Shown piece after piece: positions 1-6,160 of a DNA stretch of 7,677 nucleotides. The notes beneath the pieces were generated by a model. The model was not told the DNA's origin, did no database searches, and worked only from the letters and a program-made list of their open reading frames with translations. This DNA is from Archangiaceae bacterium (lineage in GTDB: Bacteria > Myxococcota > Myxococcia > Myxococcales > Myxococcaceae), in the NCBI GenBank assembly GCA_023248915.1, contig JAHFDQ010000298.1, positions 1-7,677 on the forward strand, given 5' to 3'. How positions within the stretch are numbered: the stretch's first letter is position 1; each line of letters opens with the position of its first letter. The position numbers and the translations under genes are program-made.

Positions 1-48
1 GGGCGCTGAGGGTCGACGAGCGACAACGACGGGGCACCCCGCCAGCCC

Positions 49-138
49 GCGGCACAGATGTCCCGAAGAAAGGGCCCCGTGCTCGCCTCTCCGGGCGAGG
101 GCCCCGCTCGGACGCCATCTTCGGGACATGCGTGCCGC
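49..138. repeat. Palindromic repeat unit 1 (90 bp)
   Basis: The outer arms are GCGGCAC (49-55) and GTGCCGC (132-138). After a 2-nt AG/GC mismatch, ATGTCCCGAAGA (58-69) pairs with TCTTCGGGACAT (118-129). An inner hairpin is formed by CCGGGC and GCTCGG (one G-T pair). The apical and internal loops are C/G rich. Confidence 0.85.
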
Positions 139-215
139 TTGCGCGCTGCTGCGGCCGTCGACGCCCGGGCGGTGAAGTTAGTCGGGAGGCAACGACGGGG
201 CTCGCCCGCCGGCCC

Positions 216-305
216 GCGGTACAGATGTCCCAAAGAAAGGCCTCCGCGCTCGCCGCCCCGGGCAAGGGCTCTGCCCGGACGCTTTCTTGGGGACATGGGT
301 GCCGC
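216..305. repeat. Palindromic repeat unit 2 (90 bp)
   Basis: Same architecture and exactly the same length as unit 1. The outer arm is GCGGTAC, pairing with GTGCCGC through one T-G pair. The middle stem has one A-G mismatch, but pairing extends inward where unit 1 does not pair (AAAG with CTTT). The inner hairpin CCGGGCA/TGCCCGG is perfect. The 72-bp core (225-296) aligns to unit 1 without gaps, with 13 differences. Confidence 0.85.
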
Positions 306-380
306 TTGCGCGCTGCTGCGGCCGTCAGTGCCCCGAGCGCTGAGGTTCGACGGCCGGGAGCGACGGGGCCCTCCGCCCCC

Positions 381-470
381 GCGGCACAGATGTCCCGAAG
401 AAAGGGCCCCGCGCTCGCCGCCCCGGGCAAGGCTCTCGCCCGGAGGCATTCTCCGGGACATGCGTGCCGC
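381..470. repeat. Palindromic repeat unit 3 (90 bp)
   Basis: The outer arms GCGGCAC/GTGCCGC are perfect. The middle stem ATGTCCCGAAGA (390-401) faces TTCTCCGGGACAT with one A-C mismatch, which would be a G-U pair if the minus strand were transcribed. The inner hairpin CCGGGC/GCCCGG is perfect. The 72-bp core aligns to unit 1 without gaps, with 12 differences. The right flank (471-480) no longer follows the repeat, so this is the array end next to the membrane gene. Confidence 0.85.
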
Positions 471-491
471 TCGGGCGTATCGGGCGGCGGT

Positions 492-2147
492 TCACCGCTG
501 CTTGGGCCAGAGGTCAATCGTCCGGCCGGTGGGCGCCAGCCAGACCGACTCGAGCAGGCTCTTGGCTCCCGCGTCGCCCGCGTCATCGCGCGCGGCGAAG
601 GCGAGCAGCCCCAGGCACGCGCCCGCCGTCAGCACGGCGACCGCCACGGCCTGGACCAACTCTGCCCGGCCCCTCGCTGCCGGTGCCGGCGCCGCGGCCT
701 CTTCCGACCCTGGGCGCAGCATCACCACCGCCACCCAAATCGCGGCCGCCAAGAGGCCTGCGAGCAGCGCCGCGCCCGACCCCGGGTTCGGAACTCCGAG
801 CACCGCGAGCAGGGTGGGCGGCAGGTAGCCCTCGCGGTACAGCGGCACCACCAGCGAGAACAGCGCCGACGAGACCGAGTCCGGAATGTAGTTCACGAAG
901 CTCAAGGCTCCAGTGACGAGCACCGAGACCGCCGCCGCCCCCGCGGCGACGCCCCGCCCGACCCGGTCGCCGAAGCGAGTGCCCGCCCGCAGCTTCGACA
1001 CCAGCAGCGCGAAGGGCAGCAGCAGGAAGGGCACCAGCGGAGTCAGGTGGCGGGGGCCGGTCGTCCAACCCCACGACACGTAGTCGAAGGACGAGGTGAA
1101 GTACCCATACCCGGCCAACAGCACCGCGCACATCCAGAACGCGGGCCGCAGCGGCTTGCCCCCGCGCCAGACCGTCGGCAGCCCCGCCACTCCGACCAAG
1201 AGGAAGGGCGAGAGCGAGAACAACCCCCGCAAGGGCGAGAAGAGCGAGAGCGCGAACGCCCGCGGGTCGGGAGTCCTTATGCCGAGGAAGCCCCCCAGGT
1301 GCCAGGGCTGGTAGGCCACGTCGGCGAGGTACTTGTACCCGCTGTGCAGGGGGTGGCCGAAGCAGGCCTGGTGGTAGGCCATCAGCCCGGCCACGAAGGG
1401 CAGGGCGCCCAGCGTCGCCAGCCCGGCGATGCGGCCGAGGCGCACAAGCCGTTCGCGGCGGGTGCCGTCGCCGCCCAGCACCTGCACCGCGCCGAAGACC
1501 ACCAGGCCCAGCAGCCCCAGGGCGCCGGTGTACTCGGCGGCGATGGCGGCTCCGGCGGCGGCGCCGGCCAGCACCGCGCCCCGGTCTCGCCACTCGCCGC
1601 GCCCCACCCGCCAGAGCGCGAAGAAGGCCGAGAAGAGCAGCACCGCGGTGGTCTGGTGGCTCATGAACAACAGCGAGTAGGACAGGGCCAGCGTGCCCAG
1701 GGCGTAGGTCGCGGTCACCGCGTCGGCGAGCGGGGCGGCGACGTAGGCGGCGAGAAACTTCCGCACCAGCCACAGCGCATAGAGGGTGGGCAGCACGGTC
1801 AGCAACAGGCGCGACCAGTACACCTGGGCCAACTCGGGCACCGAGAAGCGGCGTCCGCCCGACGCCGCGCGCAGCCCCCAGTAGATGGGAGCGGCGAGGA
1901 AGGACAAGAGCGGCGCCTTCGACAGGTAGTACTTGCCGTCCTTGAAGGCGAGGTCACCGACGTAGCCGTAGTCGCGCAGGGCCTGGTTCAGGTCGAGCAC
2001 GTGGTACTCGACCAGGGCCCGCGCTTCCCAGAGCCGGCTCAGCTCGTTGGGCGAGCGCAGGCCGGGGTGGTAGGGGAAGGCGACCAGGTACAGCACCCCC
2101 ACGAGTAGCAGCAGCTTCGGGACTTCGCGGGGGCGGTCGGCACTCAC
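492..2147 (-). CDS. GT-C-type polytopic membrane glycosyltransferase-like protein
   Basis: The 551-residue protein has roughly eleven to thirteen hydrophobic segments, the first at about residues 11-27, consistent with an inner-membrane protein. After the first segment comes a polar loop with SPNELSRLWEARAL (32-45), and then KDGKYYLSKAPLLSFLAAP (69-87). This layout recalls the acidic first loop and the 'dGkyYs-kaPl' stretch of GT-C enzymes of the PMT/ArnT type, which use lipid-linked sugars on the periplasmic side. A second family-like motif is GPRHLTPLVPFL (364-375). The start is GTG with no clear Shine-Dalgarno; the first membrane segment begins ten residues later, so a much later start is unlikely. 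Overlapping plus-strand frames lack domains. The gene stands alone, divergent from the DinJ/YafQ pair. Donor and acceptor cannot be inferred; it could also be an uncharacterised membrane protein of the same fold. Confidence 0.75.
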   Translation of the reverse strand: MSADRPREVPKLLLLVGVLYLVAFPYHPGLRSPNELSRLWEARALVEYHVLDLNQALRDYGYVGDLAFKDGKYYLSKAPLLSFLAAPIYWGLRAASGGRRFSVPELAQVYWSRLLLTVLPTLYALWLVRKFLAAYVAAPLADAVTATYALGTLALSYSLLFMSHQTTAVLLFSAFFALWRVGRGEWRDRGAVLAGAAAGAAIAAEYTGALGLLGLVVFGAVQVLGGDGTRRERLVRLGRIAGLATLGALPFVAGLMAYHQACFGHPLHSGYKYLADVAYQPWHLGGFLGIRTPDPRAFALSLFSPLRGLFSLSPFLLVGVAGLPTVWRGGKPLRPAFWMCAVLLAGYGYFTSSFDYVSWGWTTGPRHLTPLVPFLLLPFALLVSKLRAGTRFGDRVGRGVAAGAAAVSVLVTGALSFVNYIPDSVSSALFSLVVPLYREGYLPPTLLAVLGVPNPGSGAALLAGLLAAAIWVAVVMLRPGSEEAAAPAPAARGRAELVQAVAVAVLTAGACLGLLAFAARDDAGDAGAKSLLESVWLAPTGRTIDLWPKQR

Positions 2148-2171
2148 GAGGGCGCGGCAGACTACTTCGGT

Positions 2172-2201
2172 TTGGCAGGGCGGTCACGGCTGAGATACAT
2201 T
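2172..2201 (+). promoter_or_regulatory. Candidate promoter of the DinJ/YafQ pair
   Basis: TTGGCA (2172-2177, five of six matches to the -35 consensus) is followed after 18 bp by TACATT (2196-2201, fitting TAnnnT). Transcription would begin around 2208-2209, essentially at the ATG at 2209, giving a leaderless mRNA. This agrees with the absence of a Shine-Dalgarno before that ATG. An 8-bp palindrome GTCATGAC (2206-2213) covers the start codon and could be part of an autorepression operator. Prediction from sequence only. Confidence 0.4.
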
Positions 2202-2208
2202 GTGTGTC

Positions 2209-2475
2209 ATGACGACCATGGTTCACGTTCGCGTAGAGGAAAAGGTCAAGGCCAAGGCGACCAAGGCTCTGGCGGCCATGGGCCTGTCCGTTTCCGACGC
2301 GGTGCGCGTGCTGCTCACTCGCATCGCGGCCGAGCAGGCGCTCCCGTTCGACGTGTGCGTGCCGCACGTGCCCAACGCCAAGACGATCGCGGCCATGCAA
2401 GAGGCCCGTCGAGGAGGCCTGCGCTCGGTGGGCAGCGTGGCCGCCCTCATGGCGGAACTGAATGCGGAGGATTGA
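2209..2475 (+). CDS. dinJ: RelB/DinJ-family antitoxin
   Basis: The 88-residue protein has the RelB/DinJ ribbon-helix-helix layout: a short N-terminal strand (VHVRVEEK) and two helices around the turn AAMGLSVSDAVRVLLTRIA. Then comes the family hallmark ALPFDV and a C-terminal tail that would wrap the toxin. E. coli DinJ has the closely similar run LAGMGLTISDLVRITLTKVA followed by KALPFD. Such antitoxins neutralise YafQ/RelE toxins and repress their own operon as dimers. I chose the ATG at 2209 over the TTG at 2200 because it sits at the predicted transcription start; an ATG at 2218 directly before VHVRV is also possible. The gene overlaps the toxin by 14 nt, so the two are translationally coupled. 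Confidence 0.88.
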   Translation: MTTMVHVRVEEKVKAKATKALAAMGLSVSDAVRVLLTRIAAEQALPFDVCVPHVPNAKTIAAMQEARRGGLRSVGSVAALMAELNAED

Positions 2476-2743
2476 GTGGACGACCGCCTTCAAGCGGGAC
2501 TTCAAGCGAGAGAAGAAGGGGAAGTACCGGAAGACGGTCGCGGCGCTCGTTGACGGCGCTGTCGCATCGCTGGCGGAGGACAGGCCGCTCGCCGCGGCGA
2601 AAAGCGACCACCCGTTGACCGGCGAGTGGACTGACCACCGGGACTGTCACCTCAAGCCCGACCTGCTGCTCATTTACCGAAAGCCCGACGCGAACACCTT
2701 GACGCTCGCCCGGCTTGGCTCGCACTCCGAGCTCTTTGGCTGA
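2462..2743 (+). CDS. yafQ: YafQ-family mRNA-cleaving toxin
   Basis: The 93-residue protein is one residue longer than E. coli YafQ (92) and colinear with it. YafQ is a RelE-fold endoribonuclease that cuts mRNA in the ribosomal A site. Residues important in YafQ are kept: H50 in SDHPL, D61 and H63 in RDCHLKPD, D67, R84, H88 in GSHSELFG and F92 (H87 and F91 in E. coli). The W following D67 in E. coli is L68 here. The start ATG lies inside the end of the antitoxin gene (14-nt overlap). It ends 6 bp before the stop codon of the convergent ABC permease, leaving no room for a dedicated terminator. Base composition is somewhat less GC-biased than its neighbours, as expected of a mobile module. The toxin is probably active. 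Confidence 0.9.
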   Translation: MRRIEWTTAFKRDFKREKKGKYRKTVAALVDGAVASLAEDRPLAAAKSDHPLTGEWTDHRDCHLKPDLLLIYRKPDANTLTLARLGSHSELFG

Positions 2744-2749
2744 CCCGCC

Positions 2750-3547
2750 CTACGCCTGGGGCAGCGTCCCGGTGCGCTCGACGTACCGGCGCGCCAGGGT
2801 GAGCGCCAGCGCGGCGAGCGGCCAGAGCACTGCCGAGAACAGGGCGAGCGCGCCGAGCGTGGGCAGCACCTGGGCGAGCGTCGCGCCGCGCAGCCCGGTG
2901 TCTCGCAGGGCCTTCAGCGCGTACGTCGCCGGCAGCAGCTTCGACGCCAGTTGCAGCGCCGGGGGCAGCACCTCGACCGGGTACACCACCCCCGCCAACA
3001 AATAGGTGGCGGTGTCGAGCGCGAAGGTGAACGGGTCGCCGCGCTTGAACACCAGCACGAAGGCGGCCGAGAGCAGCCCCAGCGCGCCGAAGGCGGTCAG
3101 GGACAGCGCCAGCGCGCACCCGAAGGCCAGCGGGTCGACCGACAGCTTGGCTCCGAAGAACAGCGACCCGGCGGCGAGCAGGCCCGCCCCGCGCACCAGG
3201 CCGTTGACGATGGGGTAGGCGGCCAGCCCGGCGACGACGTGGAAAGTCGTGCGCGGCGCCGAGAGCAGCACCTCGAGCGAGCCGTCGGTCTGCGTTTCCC
3301 TCAGCCGGGCCGCGAAGCTGGTCTGCAGCGCGCGTAAGGAGCTCGCCACCGCCACGCCCATCAAAGCAAACGAGAAGTAGCTCGACCCGTAGTGCTGCTT
3401 CAGCACCGGCGCTTCGCCCATCGTCTGGGCGATGAAATAGAACGCCGACAGCGTCACCAGCCCCCCCACCGCCATGAAGACGAAGCCCAGCTTGTAGCTG
3501 GCGGCGATGCGCAGGTCGCGCTGGAGGAAGGCGAGCAACAGCCGCAT
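2750..3547 (-). CDS. ABC-2 type transporter permease
   Basis: The 265-residue membrane protein has about six hydrophobic segments (near 21-41, 56-75, 104-132, 138-165, 176-200 and 229-252). After the second segment the cytoplasmic stretch RETQTDGSLEVLLSAPRT (83-100) matches the typical ABC-2 coupling element ('r-GtLe-ll-aP'). The stretch LLAGVVYPVEVLPPALQL (183-200) with the following LPATYALKALR matches the conserved ABC-2 region. It would form the membrane pore, as a dimer, for the ATPase encoded just upstream. The ATG at 3547 shares its A with the ATPase stop (TGATG), which points to translational coupling; a GTG one codon earlier is the alternative. The substrate is unknown; ABC-2 exporters carry drugs, lipids or polysaccharides. 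Confidence 0.88.
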   Translation of the reverse strand: MRLLLAFLQRDLRIAASYKLGFVFMAVGGLVTLSAFYFIAQTMGEAPVLKQHYGSSYFSFALMGVAVASSLRALQTSFAARLRETQTDGSLEVLLSAPRTTFHVVAGLAAYPIVNGLVRGAGLLAAGSLFFGAKLSVDPLAFGCALALSLTAFGALGLLSAAFVLVFKRGDPFTFALDTATYLLAGVVYPVEVLPPALQLASKLLPATYALKALRDTGLRGATLAQVLPTLGALALFSAVLWPLAALALTLARRYVERTGTLPQA

Positions 3548-4311
3548 CACGCCCCGGGCTCGGGCTGCGAGAAGACCTCATCGGCGCGGGGCTTCACCTC
3601 GGCGTACGTGCCGAAGGCGACGACCTTGCCCCGGGCGAGCAGCACCACCCTCGATGCCAGGCTCTCGACCTCGGCCAGGTCGTGGCTGGCGAACAGCACC
3701 GACGCCCCCTGACCGGTGGCCTCGGCGCGAATCTGCGCGCGCAGCCGCCGCGCCGCGCCGGGGTCGAGCGCCCGCGTCAATTCGTCGAGCAAGAGCACCT
3801 TCGGGCGGTGCAGCAACGTCCGGGCGAGCACCGCCCGCGCGCGCTCGCCGGTGGACAGGGTGCGCACCAGCCGGTCGAGCAGCGCCGTCGCCTCGAGCCG
3901 GCCGCCCAGCTCGGCGATGCGCGCGTCGGCGTCGGCCGCCGCCATGCCGAAGAGCGCGGCGTAGAAGCGCAGGTTCTGCCGGACGGTCAGCCGAGCAGCG
4001 AGCCCCCGGTCGTCCCCCAGCGCGGCGCCGACCGCCTGGCGCGAGCGGGGCCGGCCAGTGACGACGTCGAGGCCGGCCACCCGGGCGGTGCCCCCGCTCG
4101 GCGACAACAGCCCCGCCAGAATGCGCAACAGCGTGCTCTTGCCGGCGCCGTTGGGGCCGATGACCGCGACCAGCTCGCCGGGCCCCACCTGGAAGCTGGC
4201 GAGGTCCAGGGCGGTGCGCGGCCCCTCGCGCTTCCCGCGCAGCCACGCGCCGAGCCGCAGCGGGGGCGGGTAGGACTTGCAGAGCAGGGCGACGTCGATG
4301 GCGACGGACAA
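3547..4311 (-). CDS. ABC exporter ATP-binding subunit (ABC-2/NatA-like)
   Basis: This 254-residue nucleotide-binding protein powers the ABC-2 permease encoded immediately downstream. Visible motifs: Walker A GPNGAGKST (52-60), signature LSTGE (152-156, a variant of LSGGQ common in NatA-like proteins), Walker B VLLLDE (172-177), D-loop ALDP (181-184) and switch His in ASHD (H210). Two features are unusual. The Q-loop region reads VGAALGDDRGL with no Gln at the expected position, and Walker B continues DELTR where DEPTR is usual. The start is a TTG; an in-frame TAG lies five codons upstream and the conserved N-terminus (IDVALLCKSY) begins almost at once, so no better start exists. The region between it and the divergent ATPase holds a symmetric promoter/operator. 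Confidence 0.9.
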   Translation of the reverse strand: MSVAIDVALLCKSYPPPLRLGAWLRGKREGPRTALDLASFQVGPGELVAVIGPNGAGKSTLLRILAGLLSPSGGTARVAGLDVVTGRPRSRQAVGAALGDDRGLAARLTVRQNLRFYAALFGMAAADADARIAELGGRLEATALLDRLVRTLSTGERARAVLARTLLHRPKVLLLDELTRALDPGAARRLRAQIRAEATGQGASVLFASHDLAEVESLASRVVLLARGKVVAFGTYAEVKPRADEVFSQPEPGA

Positions 4312-4377
4312 GGCGGCGGGAACCTAGAGCATTTCGCAGTCCGGCATGGAGACGGGCAGCGGCGAGTCCCCGGCAAG

Positions 4378-4412
4378 ATTATGCACGTCAGCATTATGCT
4401 GACATGTATAAT
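4378..4412. promoter_or_regulatory. 35-bp inverted repeat: symmetric operator/promoter between divergent genes
   Basis: A 17-bp perfect core, GTCAGCAT-T-ATGCTGAC (4387-4403), extends to arms of 17 bp around the central T at 4395, with 15 of 17 positions paired. The two exceptions are G-T and C-A. It is markedly AT-rich in otherwise GC-rich DNA and ends 14 bp before the ATPase/DUF234 ATG. The right arm ends in TATAAT; the left arm read on the minus strand ends in CATAAT. It could be a repressor/activator operator overlapping two back-to-back promoters, serving the ATPase gene and the ABC genes. Confidence 0.75.
4407..4412 (+). promoter_or_regulatory. Consensus -10 box (TATAAT) for the AAA ATPase gene
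   Basis: A perfect TATAAT, rare in DNA of this composition, sits 14 bp before the ATG at 4427. The predicted start of transcription is near 4419, leaving a leader of only about 8 nt with no Shine-Dalgarno. No convincing -35 box lies 16-18 bp upstream, because that position falls in the palindrome core; an activator bound there may be needed. Confidence 0.5.
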
Positions 4413-4426
4413 AATCTCCCACGACG

Positions 4427-5857
4427 ATGAAGTTCTTCGACCGCAAGCGCGAGCTCGCTCGCCTCACGAAGCTCGGGACGCGCGAACAGGGCGCGCTGGC
4501 GGTGCTCTGGGGTCGCCGCCGCGTCGGGAAGTCCCGGCTGCTGCTCGAGTGGTGCCGGCGCGAGGGCGGGCTCTACGTCGTCGCCGACCAGTCCGCCGAG
4601 GCGGTTCAGCGCAGGTACTTTCTCGAGAGCGTCGCCTCCACCTTTCCGGTGCTCGCGGAGGCCCAGTTTCCCGACTGGAGGGGCGCCTTGAGGGCGCTCG
4701 CCCGCGAGGCGTCGCGGGCTTCCTGGCGCGGTCCGCTCATCCTGGACGAATTGCCCTACCTGGTCGCTTCGGCGCCTTCCCTTCCGAGCCAGCTCCAGGC
4801 CTGGCTCGACACCGAGGCGAAGGAAGCGGGGCTGGTGGTGGCGGTGGCGGGGTCGGCCCAGCACATGATGCAGGGCCTGGCGCTCGACGCCGCGTCGCCG
4901 CTGTTCGGGAGGGCGGCGGAGGCCATGCTGCTTCCGCCCCTGCCCCCGGGACATTTGGCCGAGGCGCTGGGGCTGCGCGACCACGTGGAAACGGTTCGGG
5001 CCTACGCGGCCTGGGGCGGTATCCCCCGCTACTGGGAACTGGCTCAGCCTTTCGGCCGCGACCTGGACTCGGCGGTCGGGTCGCTCGTGCTCGACCCGCT
5101 GGGCCCGCTTCACCGAGAACCCGACCGCCTGCTCGCCGAGGACGTTCCCTCGGCGACCTCGCTGCGGCCGCTGCTCGACGCCATCGGTGCGGGTGGCCAC
5201 CGGCTCTCGGAAGTTGCCGGGCGGCTGGCTCAGCCCGCGACCTCGCTGAGCAGGCCCCTGGGGCGGCTGTTGGAGATGGGGGTGGTTCGCCGGGAGCAGC
5301 CCTTCGGAGACCATGAGCGCCTGGGGAAGCGGGCGCTCTACCGCATCGACGACCCGTTCTTCCGGCTCTGGTTCAAGGTCGTCGCGCCCCACCGCAGCTT
5401 CCTGGTGCAGGTGTCCGCGGCGCAGCGCGCGGGGCTCTGGCATCAGGCGCGGGCGGCGCTCTTCAGCGAAACCTGGGAAGACCTGTGTCGCCGCGGCGTT
5501 CCGGGCCTGTCCGCCAAGCTGCCCGTTCTGGGCGAGGCAGGGCCCTTTGGGCCCGCGGCGCGGTACTGGGGCCGAGGGGGGCCCGAGTGGGACGTCGTGG
5601 CCCGGTCGGTCGACGGCAAGCGGCTGTTGCTCGGAGAGGTGAAGTGGCACGACAAGGCCGCTTCGGCCTCGCAGGTCGCGAGCGCGGTGGCCGCGCTCAG
5701 TCAGAAGGGAATTCCCCAGGCGCTGGTCGGGCGCCAGACGGAAGTGGTTCGGGCGGTGTTTCTTCCCGAGGTCGACGCTCGCGCCCGTCACTCCCTCGAC
5801 GGAGTGGCGCTGGTTCGGGCCGCGGACGTCGTCGACGCCCTTCGCGCCGAGGAATAG
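4427..5857 (+). CDS. AAA ATPase with C-terminal DUF234 (PD-(D/E)XK-like) domain
   Basis: The 476-residue protein fits the archaeal-type ATPase/DUF234 family. The N-terminus MKFFDRKRELARL is the family's usual opening. Walker A is GRRRVGKS (29-36), Walker B LILDELPY (104-111, D107/E108), a sensor-like AVAGS lies at 139-143, and SPLFGR (157-162) resembles the conserved block with a possible arginine finger. A winged-helix-like region spans about 245-300 (LSEVAGRLAQPATSLSRPLG). The C-terminal DUF234 part carries EWD (387-389) and GEVKW (403-407). That is a D...ExK arrangement typical of the PD-(D/E)XK nuclease fold, with D389, E404 and K406 intact. The biological role of the family is not established; nuclease activity and DNA binding are inferences. 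A single gene with its own palindromic promoter, it is convergent with the next toxin gene, 12 bp between stops. Confidence 0.9.
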   Translation: MKFFDRKRELARLTKLGTREQGALAVLWGRRRVGKSRLLLEWCRREGGLYVVADQSAEAVQRRYFLESVASTFPVLAEAQFPDWRGALRALAREASRASWRGPLILDELPYLVASAPSLPSQLQAWLDTEAKEAGLVVAVAGSAQHMMQGLALDAASPLFGRAAEAMLLPPLPPGHLAEALGLRDHVETVRAYAAWGGIPRYWELAQPFGRDLDSAVGSLVLDPLGPLHREPDRLLAEDVPSATSLRPLLDAIGAGGHRLSEVAGRLAQPATSLSRPLGRLLEMGVVRREQPFGDHERLGKRALYRIDDPFFRLWFKVVAPHRSFLVQVSAAQRAGLWHQARAALFSETWEDLCRRGVPGLSAKLPVLGEAGPFGPAARYWGRGGPEWDVVARSVDGKRLLLGEVKWHDKAASASQVASAVAALSQKGIPQALVGRQTEVVRAVFLPEVDARARHSLDGVALVRAADVVDALRAEE

Positions 5858-5884
5858 CCGCGCGCCCGCTCAGGGGTGTGCGGC
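5857..5884. terminator. Possible shared hairpin between convergent genes
   Basis: GCCGCGC (5857-5863) can pair with GTGCGGC (5878-5884) through one G-T pair, with CCC/GGG able to extend the stem. It covers the 12-bp gap between the convergent stop codons of the ATPase and the RelE-like toxin. There is no U tract on either side, so intrinsic termination is doubtful. Confidence 0.2.
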
Positions 5885-6160
5885 GATGGCGATGACCGTC
5901 AGGGTGTTCTTGCCCGGACCGTAGTGCCAGAAGATGCGAAACGCGGCAGCCGTCTTGTTCTCGGCGTACGCCTCGAAAATCTTCTCGCCGCCCGGGCCGG
6001 CGAGCGAGTGAAACTCGTGCGTGCTCAGGCTGGGATGGCGGAGGTTCGTTTCCATCAGGCCGAGGGTCTTCCGCACCGCCTTCAATCGCTTGGCCAGTCC
6101 CTTGTCGGCTTCCAGCTCGGTTAGATTTTGCAGAGCCTCGGCCGTGAGGATGACCTTCAC
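5870..6160 (-). CDS. Putative RelE-superfamily-like toxin
   Basis: The 96-residue protein has a size and layout that suit the RelE/ParE/HigB toxin fold. It has N-terminal helices (residues about 7-37), then a strand-rich second half: THEFHSLAGPGGEKIFEAYAE (48-68), AAFRIFWHYGPGKN (72-85) and LTVIAIAAHP (87-96). The arrangement (heart of the domain 'fe-Ya-N', then 'aFRIFW-YGP', ending in a hydrophobic strand and HP) recalls a family usually annotated as hypothetical, found behind AbrB-like antitoxins. The start is a GTG whose GTGA overlaps the antitoxin stop, so it is translated by coupling. Candidate functional residues are H49, E63, Y65, R75 and H95, but I cannot assign catalysis. It could act as a ribosome-dependent RNase or may not be toxic at all. 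Confidence 0.6.
   Translation of the reverse strand: MKVILTAEALQNLTELEADKGLAKRLKAVRKTLGLMETNLRHPSLSTHEFHSLAGPGGEKIFEAYAENKTAAAFRIFWHYGPGKNTLTVIAIAAHP

Larger units (their letters stand above)
1..480. repeat. Tandem array of three ~165-bp repeats, each carrying a 90-bp palindrome
   Basis: This stretch has no credible gene; the long open frames across it are GC-rich shadows that change phase and carry no recognisable domain. Three related units follow each other with their palindromes starting at 49, 216 and 381 (steps of 167 and 165 bp). Homology also lies outside the palindromes: 139-159 is identical to 306-326, 4-19 matches 338-353 with one difference, and a CGACGGGG-type block precedes each palindrome. 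The array may continue past the left edge, since homologous sequence already begins within the first ten bases. It stops 21 bp beyond the stop codon of the minus-strand membrane gene. Possible roles include a structured RNA array, a REP/BIME-like intergenic element or a transcription barrier; the sequence alone does not decide. Confidence 0.85.

Noticed and set aside
1..480. Integron attC array
   Set aside because: Long imperfect palindromes at regular spacing suggested attC sites, but the ends are GCGGCAC/GTGCCGC, not RYYYAAC/GTTRRRY, and there are no cassette genes between them.
1..480. CRISPR array
   Set aside because: Repeats are 90 bp and have diverged by roughly 17% in the core, the intervening segments are themselves homologous, and no cas gene is present.
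132..2108. Long plus-strand open frame (658 codons) opposite the membrane gene
   Set aside because: It is rich in Arg, Gln, Gly and His with no domain, as expected antisense to a GC-rich gene; the minus-strand frame shows regular membrane segments and GT-C-like motifs.
2200..2208. TTG start for the DinJ-like antitoxin
   Set aside because: The three extra residues match nothing in the family, and the predicted promoter -10 overlaps this codon; the ATG at 2209 is preferred.
4394..5791. Minus-strand 465-codon frame opposite the AAA ATPase
   Set aside because: Low-complexity Arg/Gln/Pro-rich product with no motif; the plus strand carries Walker A, Walker B and DUF234 residues in one continuous frame.
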